Origin: Flavobacteriales bacterium
GTDB taxonomy: Bacteria; Bacteroidota; Bacteroidia; CAIKAF01
Reading direction: 5' to 3'
Assembly (NCBI GenBank): GCA_018401695.1
Contig: JAGYKD010000003.1
Span: forward strand, 481,576-521,155
DNA length: 39,580 bases
In this document: positions 15,122-23,300 of the stretch, piece after piece
How positions within the stretch are numbered: position 1 is the stretch's first letter
Layout of the letters: each line of letters starts with the position of its first letter
Notes under the pieces: generated by a model
The model's input: only the letters and a program-made list of their open reading frames with translations
The model's database searches: none
What the model was told of the DNA's origin: nothing
Translations under genes and position numbers: made by a program

Positions 15122-16729
15122 ATGCGGCGCTTTGTCATTTTCTTGATATTTCTTGGTTTAGGTTGCACCCTAAAGGCGCAACTTCCCCCAAAATTGGTGG
15201 TGTATATTTCGGTAGACCAAATGCGGGCAGATTACCTGTTTCGTTTTCGTAAGTTATTTACAACCACAGGCTTGTTGCGCATGGAGAGCCTAGGCCGCGT
15301 GTATCGAAACCACCATTTCAGCTATGTGCCCACCTACACCGGTCCCGGACACGCGACCCTCAGCACCGGTACTTGGCCCTATTATCATGGCATTGTGGCC
15401 AACGATTGGTTCGATAAAGAAGTGGAACGCAAGGTCTATTGCGTCGAAGATGCCAGTGCTCAGCCGGTAGGTACCACGCACAAAAATGGTCAAATGAGTC
15501 CCGTTTGGCTTAAAAGCAGTACCCTTGGCGACGAGCTCAAGCTGGCCTATCCCGAAGCAAAGTCGGTGGCCATTGCTTTAAAAGACCGGGCGGCCATCCT
15601 TATGGCCGGTCATTCTGCCGACGGAGTGTATTGGTTCGACGAAAGCACAGGACGTTTTATAAGCTCAACCTATTATACCCAAAGTTTACCTGCCTGGCTT
15701 GAGCAATTCAACGGCAAAAAGCGCGCGGAAGCCCTCCTTCAGGACGACTGGAGCCTGAGCATTCCCGAAGCTATGCTGCAAGATTTTGGTGCGGACGACA
15801 GTCCCTACGAAATGCCCTTTAAGGGCCACGAAAAGGTAACTTTTCCCTATCCACTCACAAAAATTGCCAAGGAAAAAGGTTTGGGACTCATAAAATCTGT
15901 TCCGGGCGGAAATACCATCACCTTTGAAATGGCCCAAGCCGCCATTGAGGGCGAAGCACTGGGCCAGGATTATCAGCCCGATTTGCTGCATCTGAGCTTT
16001 TCGGCCACGGATTATTGCGGCCACCAGTTTGGACCGCGTAGTTTGGAATTGGCGGACATGTATCGCCGTTTTGATGAAGAAATGACCTTGTTTTTGAATT
16101 ACCTGGATAAAACCGTTGGAAAAGACGAATATGTGGTGGTGTTGTGCGCCGACCATGGAGTAGCCGACAATCCACATGCCATGGAGGCCCAACATATTCC
16201 GGCGGGGGTAATTCCTCCCACCTTCGAAAAAGAGTTGATGGAGTGGTGCAACAGGGAAGGAGCCCCGGGTGCCGTTTTGGCCTTCGAGAACTTGCAGATT
16301 TATTTTGACTACCCTGCCCTGGAGGCAGCCGCCGTGCCTTTTCCTGATTTTCGTCTTAAGCTGGAGCAATGGCTGCACAAGCAAGCGTGGGTTCAAGACA
16401 TCCTTTGGGCCGATCAGGTAGACGCCCATTTGAACCATCCCTTAGCCACCGGTTTTGCTGCACGAGGCTATGGAAAGCATCGTTCGGGAGATGTCATGTT
16501 GTTGCTTGCTCCGGGTTACGTAGAGGTGACTTTTAAAGGCAAGGGGGCCACCCACGGAAGTCATTATGCATATGATACGCATGTGCCATTAATTATGTTT
16601 GGCAAGGGCATGGACCGGCTGGAGTGGCATGGCCCAACCCGTGTGGTAGATATTGCCCCGAGCTTGGCTACTTTATTACAAATTCGCGTACCCAACGCAA
16701 GCGTGGGTAAGGTTCTGCCGGGCTTTTGA
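15122..16729 (+). CDS. PafA-like alkaline phosphatase (nucleotide pyrophosphatase/phosphodiesterase fold)
   Basis: 535 aa from the ATG at 15122 (a TTG five codons upstream is possible). A Sec signal peptide (RRFVIFLIFLGLGCTLKAQ) gives a periplasmic enzyme. All positions of the Chryseobacterium PafA active site can be matched: Zn ligand Asp32 (VDQMRADY), nucleophile Thr73 (TYTGPGHATLSTG), Asn94 (GIVANDW), Lys154 and Arg156 (ALKDRAA), then SATDYCGHQFG (Asp, His), CADHGV (Asp-His) and HGSHYAYDTH (His). The Lys/Arg pair distinguishes PafA-type monoesterases from diesterases. The role is scavenging phosphate from monoesters. TACCTTGC before the start is a weak -7 box. The gene stands alone after element B. 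Confidence 0.92.
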   Translation: MRRFVIFLIFLGLGCTLKAQLPPKLVVYISVDQMRADYLFRFRKLFTTTGLLRMESLGRVYRNHHFSYVPTYTGPGHATLSTGTWPYYHGIVANDWFDKEVERKVYCVEDASAQPVGTTHKNGQMSPVWLKSSTLGDELKLAYPEAKSVAIALKDRAAILMAGHSADGVYWFDESTGRFISSTYYTQSLPAWLEQFNGKKRAEALLQDDWSLSIPEAMLQDFGADDSPYEMPFKGHEKVTFPYPLTKIAKEKGLGLIKSVPGGNTITFEMAQAAIEGEALGQDYQPDLLHLSFSATDYCGHQFGPRSLELADMYRRFDEEMTLFLNYLDKTVGKDEYVVVLCADHGVADNPHAMEAQHIPAGVIPPTFEKELMEWCNREGAPGAVLAFENLQIYFDYPALEAAAVPFPDFRLKLEQWLHKQAWVQDILWADQVDAHLNHPLATGFAARGYGKHRSGDVMLLLAPGYVEVTFKGKGATHGSHYAYDTHVPLIMFGKGMDRLEWHGPTRVVDIAPSLATLLQIRVPNASVGKVLPGF

Positions 16730-16858
16730 GCGTACTGGCAATTGCAGGAGACCGCTTAGGCCTTCCATTTTTGATTTAGAATCTTGGTTCAAAGAGGCTA
16801 AGCCGCAGCAACTGCCAATGGCGTTGAAAGGGTTTCCGCCAAGCTTGAACAATTAAAA

Positions 16859-18289
16859 TCAGCGCTGAATGCTAAGCTTTTGCCTATGTACAGCTCCCTG
16901 CGCATCCGTCCATTCCAATAGATAGTGACCATTGGGCCAATCCATGGGAAGGGAAAGCGTGGCATTTTCTGCCGGGTGTTTGGATGTTTCCCAAAGCAGC
17001 CTACCCGAAGCGGTGAATATCCGTATTTGCTTAGGAAGGGCTCCCGTGGGCGGGCTCAGGCTTTGGTTGGCAGGGTTTGGATACCAAAAATGGGCTTTTT
17101 CCATGTGCTGAGGCATAGACAAGACCAAACTGGATTGAAAAACACCCGGGATTAGGCTGTCTAAGCCGCTGCGCCACACAAAGTGCCGGTCTCCCTCGCT
17201 GCCCGAAACCATTGCCTTACGGTCCGCCGGATTCCAATACAAACCCTGGCCAATACTCACCTGGTTTCGCGGCAACCAATGGATGGCCGCCTCTTCAAAA
17301 TCCATATTCATGGTCAACAGGTAGGGCGAAACAGGACCTGCATTGGGATAGCTGGCGGTATAACCGGTTACCAACAAGGTGTCGTTGCCCAGCCATTCGG
17401 CCTGAAAACCGGCATCGGTGCCGCTTTCGCCCACATAACCATAGCTCTTTACTTGTCCGTTTTCATTTAGGCGAACTACAAATAGATCAAATGCAAAGCC
17501 TTGGTTGGTGGTTGACTCCCCAATTAAGAAAATATCGCCTTGGCTGTGTGCCAATAGGGTTTGATTCCCGTTTACGTTTTGATCGGTAATAAGCCGCTGC
17601 CACTTGAATTGACCTAAGGAATCCAAAGCCACCACCATATTTCCATAGCTGCCCAAAAGCACATCGCCACTCAACAGCCAAAAGCCTTGCGGATGCCAAG
17701 CCAAGCCTTGCCCCACATCGTTGTCGGTATCTCCTCCGAAAAACTCCCAAAGCATGCTGCCTGAACCGTCCGTAGCATAAAGCCATAAGTCGTTGTCGTT
17801 TCCTCCGGGCCGGGTATGGGTACCCAACCAAGCTAAGCTTCCGTTGGGCGCTTCCATTACCCGCTTAAAGGAGGCATTGCCTAGGGGAGCGGTAATGGTT
17901 TTTGTCCAAAGGGTATCCAATTGGGGGTTTAAACGCGCCATCCAAGCCCGGGAACTGCCTTGGGCATTGTACCAAAGCCCTGCCAAGGCATAATCGCCGT
18001 TGCTAAGCCTGGCAATAGACCCGGGGGCTGCATTTCCGGGAACTTCAATATGCTTAATGGTCAGCGTTTGAAGCTGGGCATCCAGTACATACAAGCAAAA
18101 CAGGTCTTGGTTGGGCTGCTGAACCGGCCGTTCCGCACCAAAAAACACATAACTGCCGGATTGTGGTCCCTCTACCAGGTTTCGACCAATGCAATTGCCC
18201 TGATCCGGCCCAAAAACACGGTGTTGTGCAGGCAAATTAGCCGTATGGCTTGCAAAAAGGAAACAAACAATACCTACAAACTTATTCAT
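16859..18289 (-). CDS. T9SS-sorted secreted protein with WD/kelch-like repeats
   Basis: 476 aa. A signal peptide (KFVGIVCFLFASHTANLPAQ) precedes ~350 residues of repeated strand units of the form G-D-Y-A-L-A-G / G-S-L-A-W-L-G-T / G-D-I-F-L-I-G-E / N-D-T-L-L-V-T-G-Y, i.e. a propeller-like body. The end is a type A T9SS sorting domain (FWYPNPANQSLSPP, IRIFTASGRLLWE, NGHYLLEWTDAQGAVHRQKLSIQR). It overlaps the M15 peptidase upstream by 8 bp, so the two are co-transcribed. No catalytic residues are recognised; binding or surface structure is likely. Confidence 0.88.
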   Translation of the reverse strand: MNKFVGIVCFLFASHTANLPAQHRVFGPDQGNCIGRNLVEGPQSGSYVFFGAERPVQQPNQDLFCLYVLDAQLQTLTIKHIEVPGNAAPGSIARLSNGDYALAGLWYNAQGSSRAWMARLNPQLDTLWTKTITAPLGNASFKRVMEAPNGSLAWLGTHTRPGGNDNDLWLYATDGSGSMLWEFFGGDTDNDVGQGLAWHPQGFWLLSGDVLLGSYGNMVVALDSLGQFKWQRLITDQNVNGNQTLLAHSQGDIFLIGESTTNQGFAFDLFVVRLNENGQVKSYGYVGESGTDAGFQAEWLGNDTLLVTGYTASYPNAGPVSPYLLTMNMDFEEAAIHWLPRNQVSIGQGLYWNPADRKAMVSGSEGDRHFVWRSGLDSLIPGVFQSSLVLSMPQHMEKAHFWYPNPANQSLSPPTGALPKQIRIFTASGRLLWETSKHPAENATLSLPMDWPNGHYLLEWTDAQGAVHRQKLSIQR

Positions 18290-19034
18290 AACATTTGGGG
18301 TCTACGCCCTCTACATACGCGGCCACCATGCCAATGCTCAGCGCACTCTCTGCCCCGGCAAAGCCTTGAATGTCCTGGTCGCTTAGTAAATGAGCATACA
18401 TTTTGGTTAGCGGAATCGCTAGAGGCATGTAAGACCAATGCCACTTTTCCTCCTCATAGCCACTGGGCCGCAGGCTTCCTTTGGCGCTATATGGCTGGCA
18501 AAACCCATAACCGGCAGCGTGTTCTCTGAGCCAGGCATACTCACTTTTGCCGGGCTCTTTTAGAAAATAGCTGTCGTTTAAATGGTTGATATCAAAATCG
18601 GTGCCCCAATGATGCCGCGATGTGCCCGGCATGGAGGAATACCTCAAAATAAACAAAGCACGCGCTTTGGCCTCCGGATGAGACTTTGGCAAAAATTTAC
18701 CCTCCACTTTTCGCTTTCCGGTCCATTTGGCTTCCCAAATCGATTTTTGGCGGTAAAAACTACGCGTAGCACTTATGATTTTTAGTGTAACTCCATCTTT
18801 TTTAGCTGCTTTGGCCATTTCTACAAAGGCTGCTAAAGCTTCTTTTCGCAAATAGTGGCCGGAACGATCGGCGTAGGCTGCAGGTACTTCCGCAAACCAG
18901 TCCGGATGCTCCGAAGCCTCAAATTTGCCCTGCAAATAGTGGGCCGTATCCATTTTTTCAGGAATAGGGCTCAGCGGCATTTGACTGTGCACCATCAACA
19001 GGGTGCTCATGCATAAATCAAGAATAAAGTGCAT
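18282..19034 (-). CDS. M15 (VanY/D-Ala-D-Ala carboxypeptidase-like) peptidase
   Basis: 250 aa. A short N-terminal hydrophobic stretch (ILDLCMSTLLMVHS) may be a signal sequence. The M15B zinc site is present: SRHHWGTDFDIN supplies His and Asp, and EEEKWHWSYMP supplies the catalytic Glu and third-ligand His. Upstream, LKIISATRSFYRQKSIWEAKWTG is the standard substrate-side motif. The family trims D-alanine from peptidoglycan stem peptides or acts as an LD-/DD-carboxypeptidase in the periplasm. It is first of a two-gene unit with the T9SS protein. A 36-bp perfect palindrome centred about 82 bp upstream may control it. Confidence 0.9.
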   Translation of the reverse strand: MHFILDLCMSTLLMVHSQMPLSPIPEKMDTAHYLQGKFEASEHPDWFAEVPAAYADRSGHYLRKEALAAFVEMAKAAKKDGVTLKIISATRSFYRQKSIWEAKWTGKRKVEGKFLPKSHPEAKARALFILRYSSMPGTSRHHWGTDFDINHLNDSYFLKEPGKSEYAWLREHAAGYGFCQPYSAKGSLRPSGYEEEKWHWSYMPLAIPLTKMYAHLLSDQDIQGFAGAESALSIGMVAAYVEGVDPKCYE

Positions 19035-19098
19035 GCTCTAAGGTACATGTTTTTGCCCATTGTAGGGTGGTTTTTGCCCTAGCGACCTGAACAGCAGG
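19035..19098. other. Start of a 396-bp gene-poor gap
   Basis: No gene or clear signal is seen in this part. The remainder of the gap (19099-19430) holds the 36-bp palindrome, GC-rich element D and the promoter of the lipoprotein gene, listed separately. Confidence 0.5.
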
Positions 19099-19134
19099 CT
19101 GCTACAATTGTAGCATATGCTACAATTGTAGCAG
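19099..19134. promoter_or_regulatory. 36-bp perfect palindrome made of two TGCTACAATTGTAGCA units
   Basis: Two copies of the 16-bp palindrome TGCTACAATTGTAGCA, separated by TA, plus one flanking base pair, give a symmetric 36-bp site. It lies 65-100 bp upstream of the M15 peptidase start (minus strand). Two tandem operator half-complexes for a dimeric regulator is the simplest reading; a cruciform or hairpin is the alternative. Confidence 0.7.
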
Positions 19135-19150
19135 TTGCATGGTTTAACTG

Positions 19151-19325
19151 TTTTTTTGGCGGCCTTATCCCGCTGTCCCAAGTAGTGCCTCAACCTCAGG
19201 CCATGGCTCCGGCGCTCCGGGGTCCCCCGAAACATCGGGGGCCTCCTCGCTGCTCGGAGCCATTGGCCTTCGGTTTTCGGCAGCTACTTTGCTCCATCGG
19301 GGGCCGAAGATCGCATATCTTAGGG
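19151..19325 (-). repeat. GC-rich intergenic element D (minus orientation)
   Basis: A GC-rich stretch with a very stable stem (GGTCCCCCGA-AACA-TCGGGGGCC, about 19221-19242). On the minus strand it ends with AGCGGGATAAGGCCGCC followed by an A-run, like the ends of elements A and B. A 79-codon minus-strand frame covers it but shows only low-complexity Pro/Ala/Glu sequence. Confidence 0.5.
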
Positions 19326-19383
19326 GTGTTTCTAAGGCAATTGCTGTCTGGTACTTTCCTTTGGTTTCCATGTTCTGCCTTTC

Positions 19384-19412
19384 TTTGCCTAGCCAAACAA
19401 CCATTACCTTTA
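19384..19412 (+). promoter_or_regulatory. Probable promoter of the lipoprotein gene
   Basis: TTTG (19384-19387), a 17-nt spacer and TACCTTTA (19405-19412) approximate the Bacteroidota consensus and place transcription start a few bases before the ATG at 19431. Confidence 0.45.
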
Positions 19413-19430
19413 TGCCTGCATCTGTTTTTT

Positions 19431-20900
19431 ATGCCCAGAATTGCTTTGTTTTTGTTGTTGCCTTTTGTTTCGCTTTTTTCTTGTGGCGAAGAGCCTCCCG
19501 AAGGAAAAGAATCCCTTTCCAAAGCTCAGGCATCCGACTGGTTGGAAGCCTGGCCCGACAGCGCTGTATATCCCCTAAGGCAACACATTTCCAGTCAGCA
19601 TACGCCTTTGGACAAATTCAGGATAGAGCATGTGTTTGACGGTGATCCTGAAACACGCTGGGAAAGTAGGGTAGGCCTCAATGTGGGCGAAGGAATGTAT
19701 TGGGTTTTTGATGGCCTTCCGGCGAAGGAAATGCAGGTAGATATCGCCCAAGGTCCCGGTTTGGCCAAGGTGTCCGGAATACGGGTTTGGTTGAATGGGG
19801 CATATTTGGGTCAATTTCCTAATGGTGCTCCGGTTTCTTTGTATGCCCCGGTCTACGAATTGGTGGTTCAATTGCTGTGCGATGAGGGCTGGAATCCGGT
19901 GAGCTTGCCTCTAAACAACCGCTATGGAGATTCCCTAATGCTTACCAAACGCTATTTTTCTAAGGTGTACAATTCTCGTCCGGTAGGTATCTCAGAAATA
20001 CGCTTTCTGGATCATTCCGGAGCGGTGATGCCGGTAAAGGCTAAGCCCAGATACTCTGCCAATATGCGAGTGACCGGACCGGGCTACAAAACCGATAAGT
20101 ATACCTTACACGACGGCTTGCTCTACTCAGGCATTCGGCTTAGACCGGGGGAAGGCGATCGGCGTTTTTTTTACCAGTTCAGAAACAATTTGCCCTTGCA
20201 AGGCTTTCGTCTTTATGCTACAGGGGCGGAAGATGCCCGTATGACCTTTCGCTTGTTTCCGCCCAACGGTGAGGAGCGTTCTTGGGAAGTCAAACCCGGT
20301 TGGAATGTGCTACCGGTCTTAAAAGATACTTTGGGCGGACGTCATTTTTCATTTGGCTGGCAAGAGGTACCTCGCATTCCGGAATTGGCCCTTATGGAAT
20401 TAGATATTTGGTCGGGTGCCCGCTGGTTTCAATTGGTAGAGGACTCCGTGGAATCTATGCCCCTCCGCCGAAAGGACAGCTTAATGAAAACGGCATTGGC
20501 TCCCATGGTTGACCAGGTTATTCGCTACGAAAGACATTGGGCCAAATCTCCAAGCGATGGTACGGTATGGGATGGTGAACGGGATGTACCTTTTGATGCG
20601 CAAGAACGCCAATGGGAGCGCCTCGAAAGTTGCTTCCGTGCCGATGGTAGTTTTTGGTATTTCTTGGAATTTGGTCGTCCTCTGGAGCAAAGTAGCGTAC
20701 GTTATCTAGCCTTGGGACGCTGGTTTCCTGTCGACTCCAGTTTTCAAAACTTAGCATTGACCTACGACTTTTTTTCAGAAAACACAAACAGCAAAACTAG
20801 GCTCTACGATAAAGGAAGCGATAGTTTAAAAGTACATTTGGACCAAAGCCATTTCCAGTCCTCCGACCCTTGGTTGCGGGGATTCCCTTTGCGTTATTAA
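19431..20900 (+). CDS. Lipoprotein with NADase-type glycan-binding-like (discoidin-like) domain
   Basis: 489 aa from the ATG at 19431; the frame is open for 82 codons further upstream, but that part reads through GC-rich element D. It starts with a lipoprotein signal (PRIALFLLLPFVSLFSC, Cys at 18), followed by the acidic EEPPEG, so export to the outer membrane is likely. Residues about 45-180 resemble the galactose-binding-like 'NADase-type glycan-binding' fold: IEHVFDGDPETRWES, GEGMYWVFDG, MQVDIAQGPG, SGIRVWLNGAYLGQF, then GISEIRFLD. A second jelly-roll-like half follows (FRLYATGAEDARMTFRLF ...) with no catalytic motif. The role is probably carbohydrate or surface binding. It stands alone, and a palindromic array follows its stop. 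Confidence 0.72.
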   Translation: MPRIALFLLLPFVSLFSCGEEPPEGKESLSKAQASDWLEAWPDSAVYPLRQHISSQHTPLDKFRIEHVFDGDPETRWESRVGLNVGEGMYWVFDGLPAKEMQVDIAQGPGLAKVSGIRVWLNGAYLGQFPNGAPVSLYAPVYELVVQLLCDEGWNPVSLPLNNRYGDSLMLTKRYFSKVYNSRPVGISEIRFLDHSGAVMPVKAKPRYSANMRVTGPGYKTDKYTLHDGLLYSGIRLRPGEGDRRFFYQFRNNLPLQGFRLYATGAEDARMTFRLFPPNGEERSWEVKPGWNVLPVLKDTLGGRHFSFGWQEVPRIPELALMELDIWSGARWFQLVEDSVESMPLRRKDSLMKTALAPMVDQVIRYERHWAKSPSDGTVWDGERDVPFDAQERQWERLESCFRADGSFWYFLEFGRPLEQSSVRYLALGRWFPVDSSFQNLALTYDFFSENTNSKTRLYDKGSDSLKVHLDQSHFQSSDPWLRGFPLRY

Positions 20901-20904
20901 AAAT

Positions 20905-21163
20905 GTAGCGACGCATGGCTACGCGTCGAAATGGGGGCGTAGCGACGCATGATCATGCGTCGAAATCATGCGCCGAAATCATGCGCCGAAATGGGGGGGG
21001 CGTGGAGACGCAATATTTTGCGTCGAAATCATGCGCCGAAATCATGCGCCGAAATGGGGGCGTAGCGACGCATGATCGTGCGTCGAAATCATGTGCCGAA
21101 ATCATGCGCCGAAATCATGCGCCGAAATGGGGGGCGTGGAGACGCAATATTTTGCGTCTCTAC
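20905..21163. repeat. Palindromic tandem array with alternating GACGCATGATCATGCGTC and GACGCAATATTTTGCGTC units
   Basis: Five units start with GTAGCGACGC or GTGGAGACGC. Each contains a palindromic core (GACGCATGATCATGCGTC, a GATCG variant, or GACGCAATATTTTGCGTC), then one to three AAATCATGCGCCG repeats and a G-run. The last unit closes as GTCTCTAC. It fills the gap between the convergent lipoprotein and yidC genes. No spacers of constant length are present. Confidence 0.9.
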
Positions 21164-21173
21164 CCCAATCCAA

Positions 21174-23138
21174 TCAATTGCCTTGGCGACGTCCGCGGCG
21201 ATTTTTGGGCGCATTTCCTTGGCGGGCCTGCTGTTGTTTGGCTTTTTGCGCCTCTTCTAATCGACGCATGAATTTGCTTTTCTTCTTGGGATTCTGTTTG
21301 TTGGCCTCAATTTTGGCGCGCAATTTATCTTCGTCAATAAAGAATTTACGAATGGCCAGGGTAATGCCTATAGAAACCACATTCGACAAGAAATAATAAT
21401 AGCTCAGGGCCGAGCTGTAGTTGTTTAACACACCTAAGAAAATCACGGGCATCACATACATCATGATTTTCATTTGTTGTGCGTTGGCACCGGTTTGCAT
21501 TTGGCCGCTGGTCATGCGGGTATACAAAATGGTGGTAACGGTCATGAGCAAGGTAAACAAGCTTACATGGCTTCCGTAAAATGGAATATTGAAAGGCAGG
21601 GCCAAAATGGAATCGTAGGTCGATAAATCTTCGGCCCAAAGGAATCCTTGCTGGCGCAATTCAATGGCAGAGGGGAAAAAGCTGAACATGGCCAACAAGA
21701 AGGGCATTTGCACCAGCATGGGCAAGCAACCGGCTAGTGGGTTTACCCCTGCCTGGCGATATAATGTCATTACCGCTTGTTGCTTTTTCATGGCCTCTTC
21801 CGGCTTGTATTTTTTGCTTAGCTCATCTACTTCCGGCTTAAGAATCCGCATTTTGGCGGAGGAAACAAAGGTTTTGAAGTTTAAAGGCGAAAGCAGCACT
21901 TTAATGATTAGGGTAAGCAATAGAATAATCAATCCATAGCCTACACCCAGCCCGTCGAAGAAATTAAATACCGGAATTATAAGGTATTTGTTGATCCAGG
22001 AAAAGATTCCGATGTAGCCCAAATCAATTTGGTCTTCCAGTCCAATTTCGTAGGTGGCAAGGGTTTGGTAATGCAGTGGCCCCATGAACCAACGCATGGA
22101 CACCTGCTCCTGCGGCTGGTAGCTGTAGGGTAGGGAGAGGTTGGCCAGAAAAGCCATATTTACTGTTGAGTCTTCCTCGTTTGGCACTCCGGCTTTGGCG
22201 GTAACGGGGCGTTTAAACAAGCCTTCGTTTAGGATAAGGGCATTGCAGAAAAATTGTTGTTTAAAAGAAATCCAACGCAGGGATTCATCTATTTCTTCTT
22301 CGTTGGCACCTCCGCGGCCAATACGGCTAACGCTTTCGTCCTCGGTTTGGTAATAAATGGTGGTTCGGCTGCGCTCAATTTCCACATCCAATTCTTGACT
22401 TGGTGCCAATTGAGACCAAGCCAAGGGCAAATCGGCCTGTCCGGGATCGAGTACACGTTCCAGATTATGAAAATGAACCGAAAAGTCCAGCATTCGACTT
22501 TCTTTGGGTAGGAAATAACGCCATTCCAAATACCGATCGGGGGCGCCTGCATAAGCTTTAAAACTAAGGCTTTGCGCATCTAAAGGGCTTGCCTCAAAGT
22601 ACAAATCGCCGGTATTGATTTGCCTCCCCTCGGTATAAAAGCTAAGGTCTAAGAACGCAGCTGCCTCGTGAATTAGGTCAAGCGCTTCTTGGCTGTTTTC
22701 GCTAAAATGGACGTGGTAGGTTTGGTAGTCTTTGAGTTTTGCGGAAATTAGGCGGGCTCCCTTGCTCAAAAATTCCAGCCTCAAAAATTCGTTTTCCAAT
22801 ACAAATCGCTTGGCTTCGCCTTGCGCATGGGCGGAAAAAGCACCGAACTGCTGTTTGTTTTGGGTCGAAAGCAGAGAGTCGCGTTTGGCCAAGGAAACCG
22901 AATCGGTAGCGTTCAAGAGGCTGTCGGGAAGGGCTTCTGCTAAAGCCTGTGGTTCTTGTTGTTCCTGTTTTTGCAGGGAATCCAACCGAAGGCTGTCGGC
23001 TACGCGTTGCAAACTATCCAGTCGAGCCCGCTCTTGTTGCTGGGCTTTTACGGTGGCTTCGTCGGGTTTATTGTAAATGAAGTAGGCTACCATCAGCGCA
23101 CTGATGAGCAGCAGTCCTAACAGTTGTTTCTTATCCAT
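21174..23138 (-). CDS. yidC: Membrane protein insertase YidC
   Basis: 654 aa, typical for the long YidC of Bacteroidota. An N-terminal anchor (KQLLGLLLISALMVAYFIYNK) is followed by a Q/E/L-rich linker. The periplasmic domain runs to about residue 365. The conserved Oxa1 core follows: FNFFDGLGVGYGLIILLLTLIIKVLLSPLNFKTFVSSAKM (with the hydrophilic-groove Lys/Arg helix), MTLYRQAGVNPLAGCLPMLVQMPFLLAMF and GVLNNYSSALSYYYFLSNVVSI. The tail is basic (KKKSKFMRRLEEAQKAK...NRRGRRQGN), as expected for ribosome contact. It inserts inner-membrane proteins with or without SecYEG. It is divergent from the TonB receptor gene. Confidence 0.98.
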   Translation of the reverse strand: MDKKQLLGLLLISALMVAYFIYNKPDEATVKAQQQERARLDSLQRVADSLRLDSLQKQEQQEPQALAEALPDSLLNATDSVSLAKRDSLLSTQNKQQFGAFSAHAQGEAKRFVLENEFLRLEFLSKGARLISAKLKDYQTYHVHFSENSQEALDLIHEAAAFLDLSFYTEGRQINTGDLYFEASPLDAQSLSFKAYAGAPDRYLEWRYFLPKESRMLDFSVHFHNLERVLDPGQADLPLAWSQLAPSQELDVEIERSRTTIYYQTEDESVSRIGRGGANEEEIDESLRWISFKQQFFCNALILNEGLFKRPVTAKAGVPNEEDSTVNMAFLANLSLPYSYQPQEQVSMRWFMGPLHYQTLATYEIGLEDQIDLGYIGIFSWINKYLIIPVFNFFDGLGVGYGLIILLLTLIIKVLLSPLNFKTFVSSAKMRILKPEVDELSKKYKPEEAMKKQQAVMTLYRQAGVNPLAGCLPMLVQMPFLLAMFSFFPSAIELRQQGFLWAEDLSTYDSILALPFNIPFYGSHVSLFTLLMTVTTILYTRMTSGQMQTGANAQQMKIMMYVMPVIFLGVLNNYSSALSYYYFLSNVVSIGITLAIRKFFIDEDKLRAKIEANKQNPKKKSKFMRRLEEAQKAKQQQARQGNAPKNRRGRRQGN

Positions 23139-23191
23139 GTGCCGGTCTAAGCATGTATGTATTGCTTCTTAAAGCTTGTTAAAGCAGGGCG

Positions 23192-23223
23192 CAAAGTTAG
23201 TGTGCTGCGGACTTTTGACCAAA
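23192..23223 (-). promoter_or_regulatory. yidC promoter
   Basis: On the minus strand, TTTG (23223-23220), a 20-nt spacer and TAACTTTG (23199-23192) match the Bacteroidota consensus. The 5' leader would be about 45-50 nt. Confidence 0.65.
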
Positions 23224-23263
23224 GGAAAATCGTTTTGTTCCGATAAAGGGCTAAAGTTGTAGC

Positions 23264-23293
23264 TTGATTATTTGCTCAAGGAAAATACCTTTG
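23264..23293 (+). promoter_or_regulatory. TonB-receptor promoter, short or absent leader
   Basis: TTG (23264-23266), a 19-nt spacer and TACCTTTG (23286-23293) match the consensus. The ATG at 23301 lies only seven bases past the box, so the mRNA is expected to be leaderless or nearly so. Confidence 0.6.
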
Positions 23294-23300
23294 TGCTATC

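Noticed and set aside
19038-19235. Minus-strand small Cys-rich frame (CNCYNCSICYNCSS)
   Set aside because: The cysteines come from reading the TGCTACAATTGTAGCA palindrome; the rest is low-complexity GC-rich repeat.
19165-19404. Minus-strand 79-codon frame with an ATG
   Set aside because: Composition is Pro/Ala/Glu low complexity over a GC-rich repeat-like element; no family resemblance. Kept as a repeat instead.
20905-21163. Possible CRISPR array
   Set aside because: The repeated units are themselves palindromic and follow each other with no unique spacers of constant length; no cas genes are nearby.
20915-21271. Plus-strand frame rich in SCAEIMRRNGG repeats
   Set aside because: It is a translation of the palindromic array running into the antisense of yidC.
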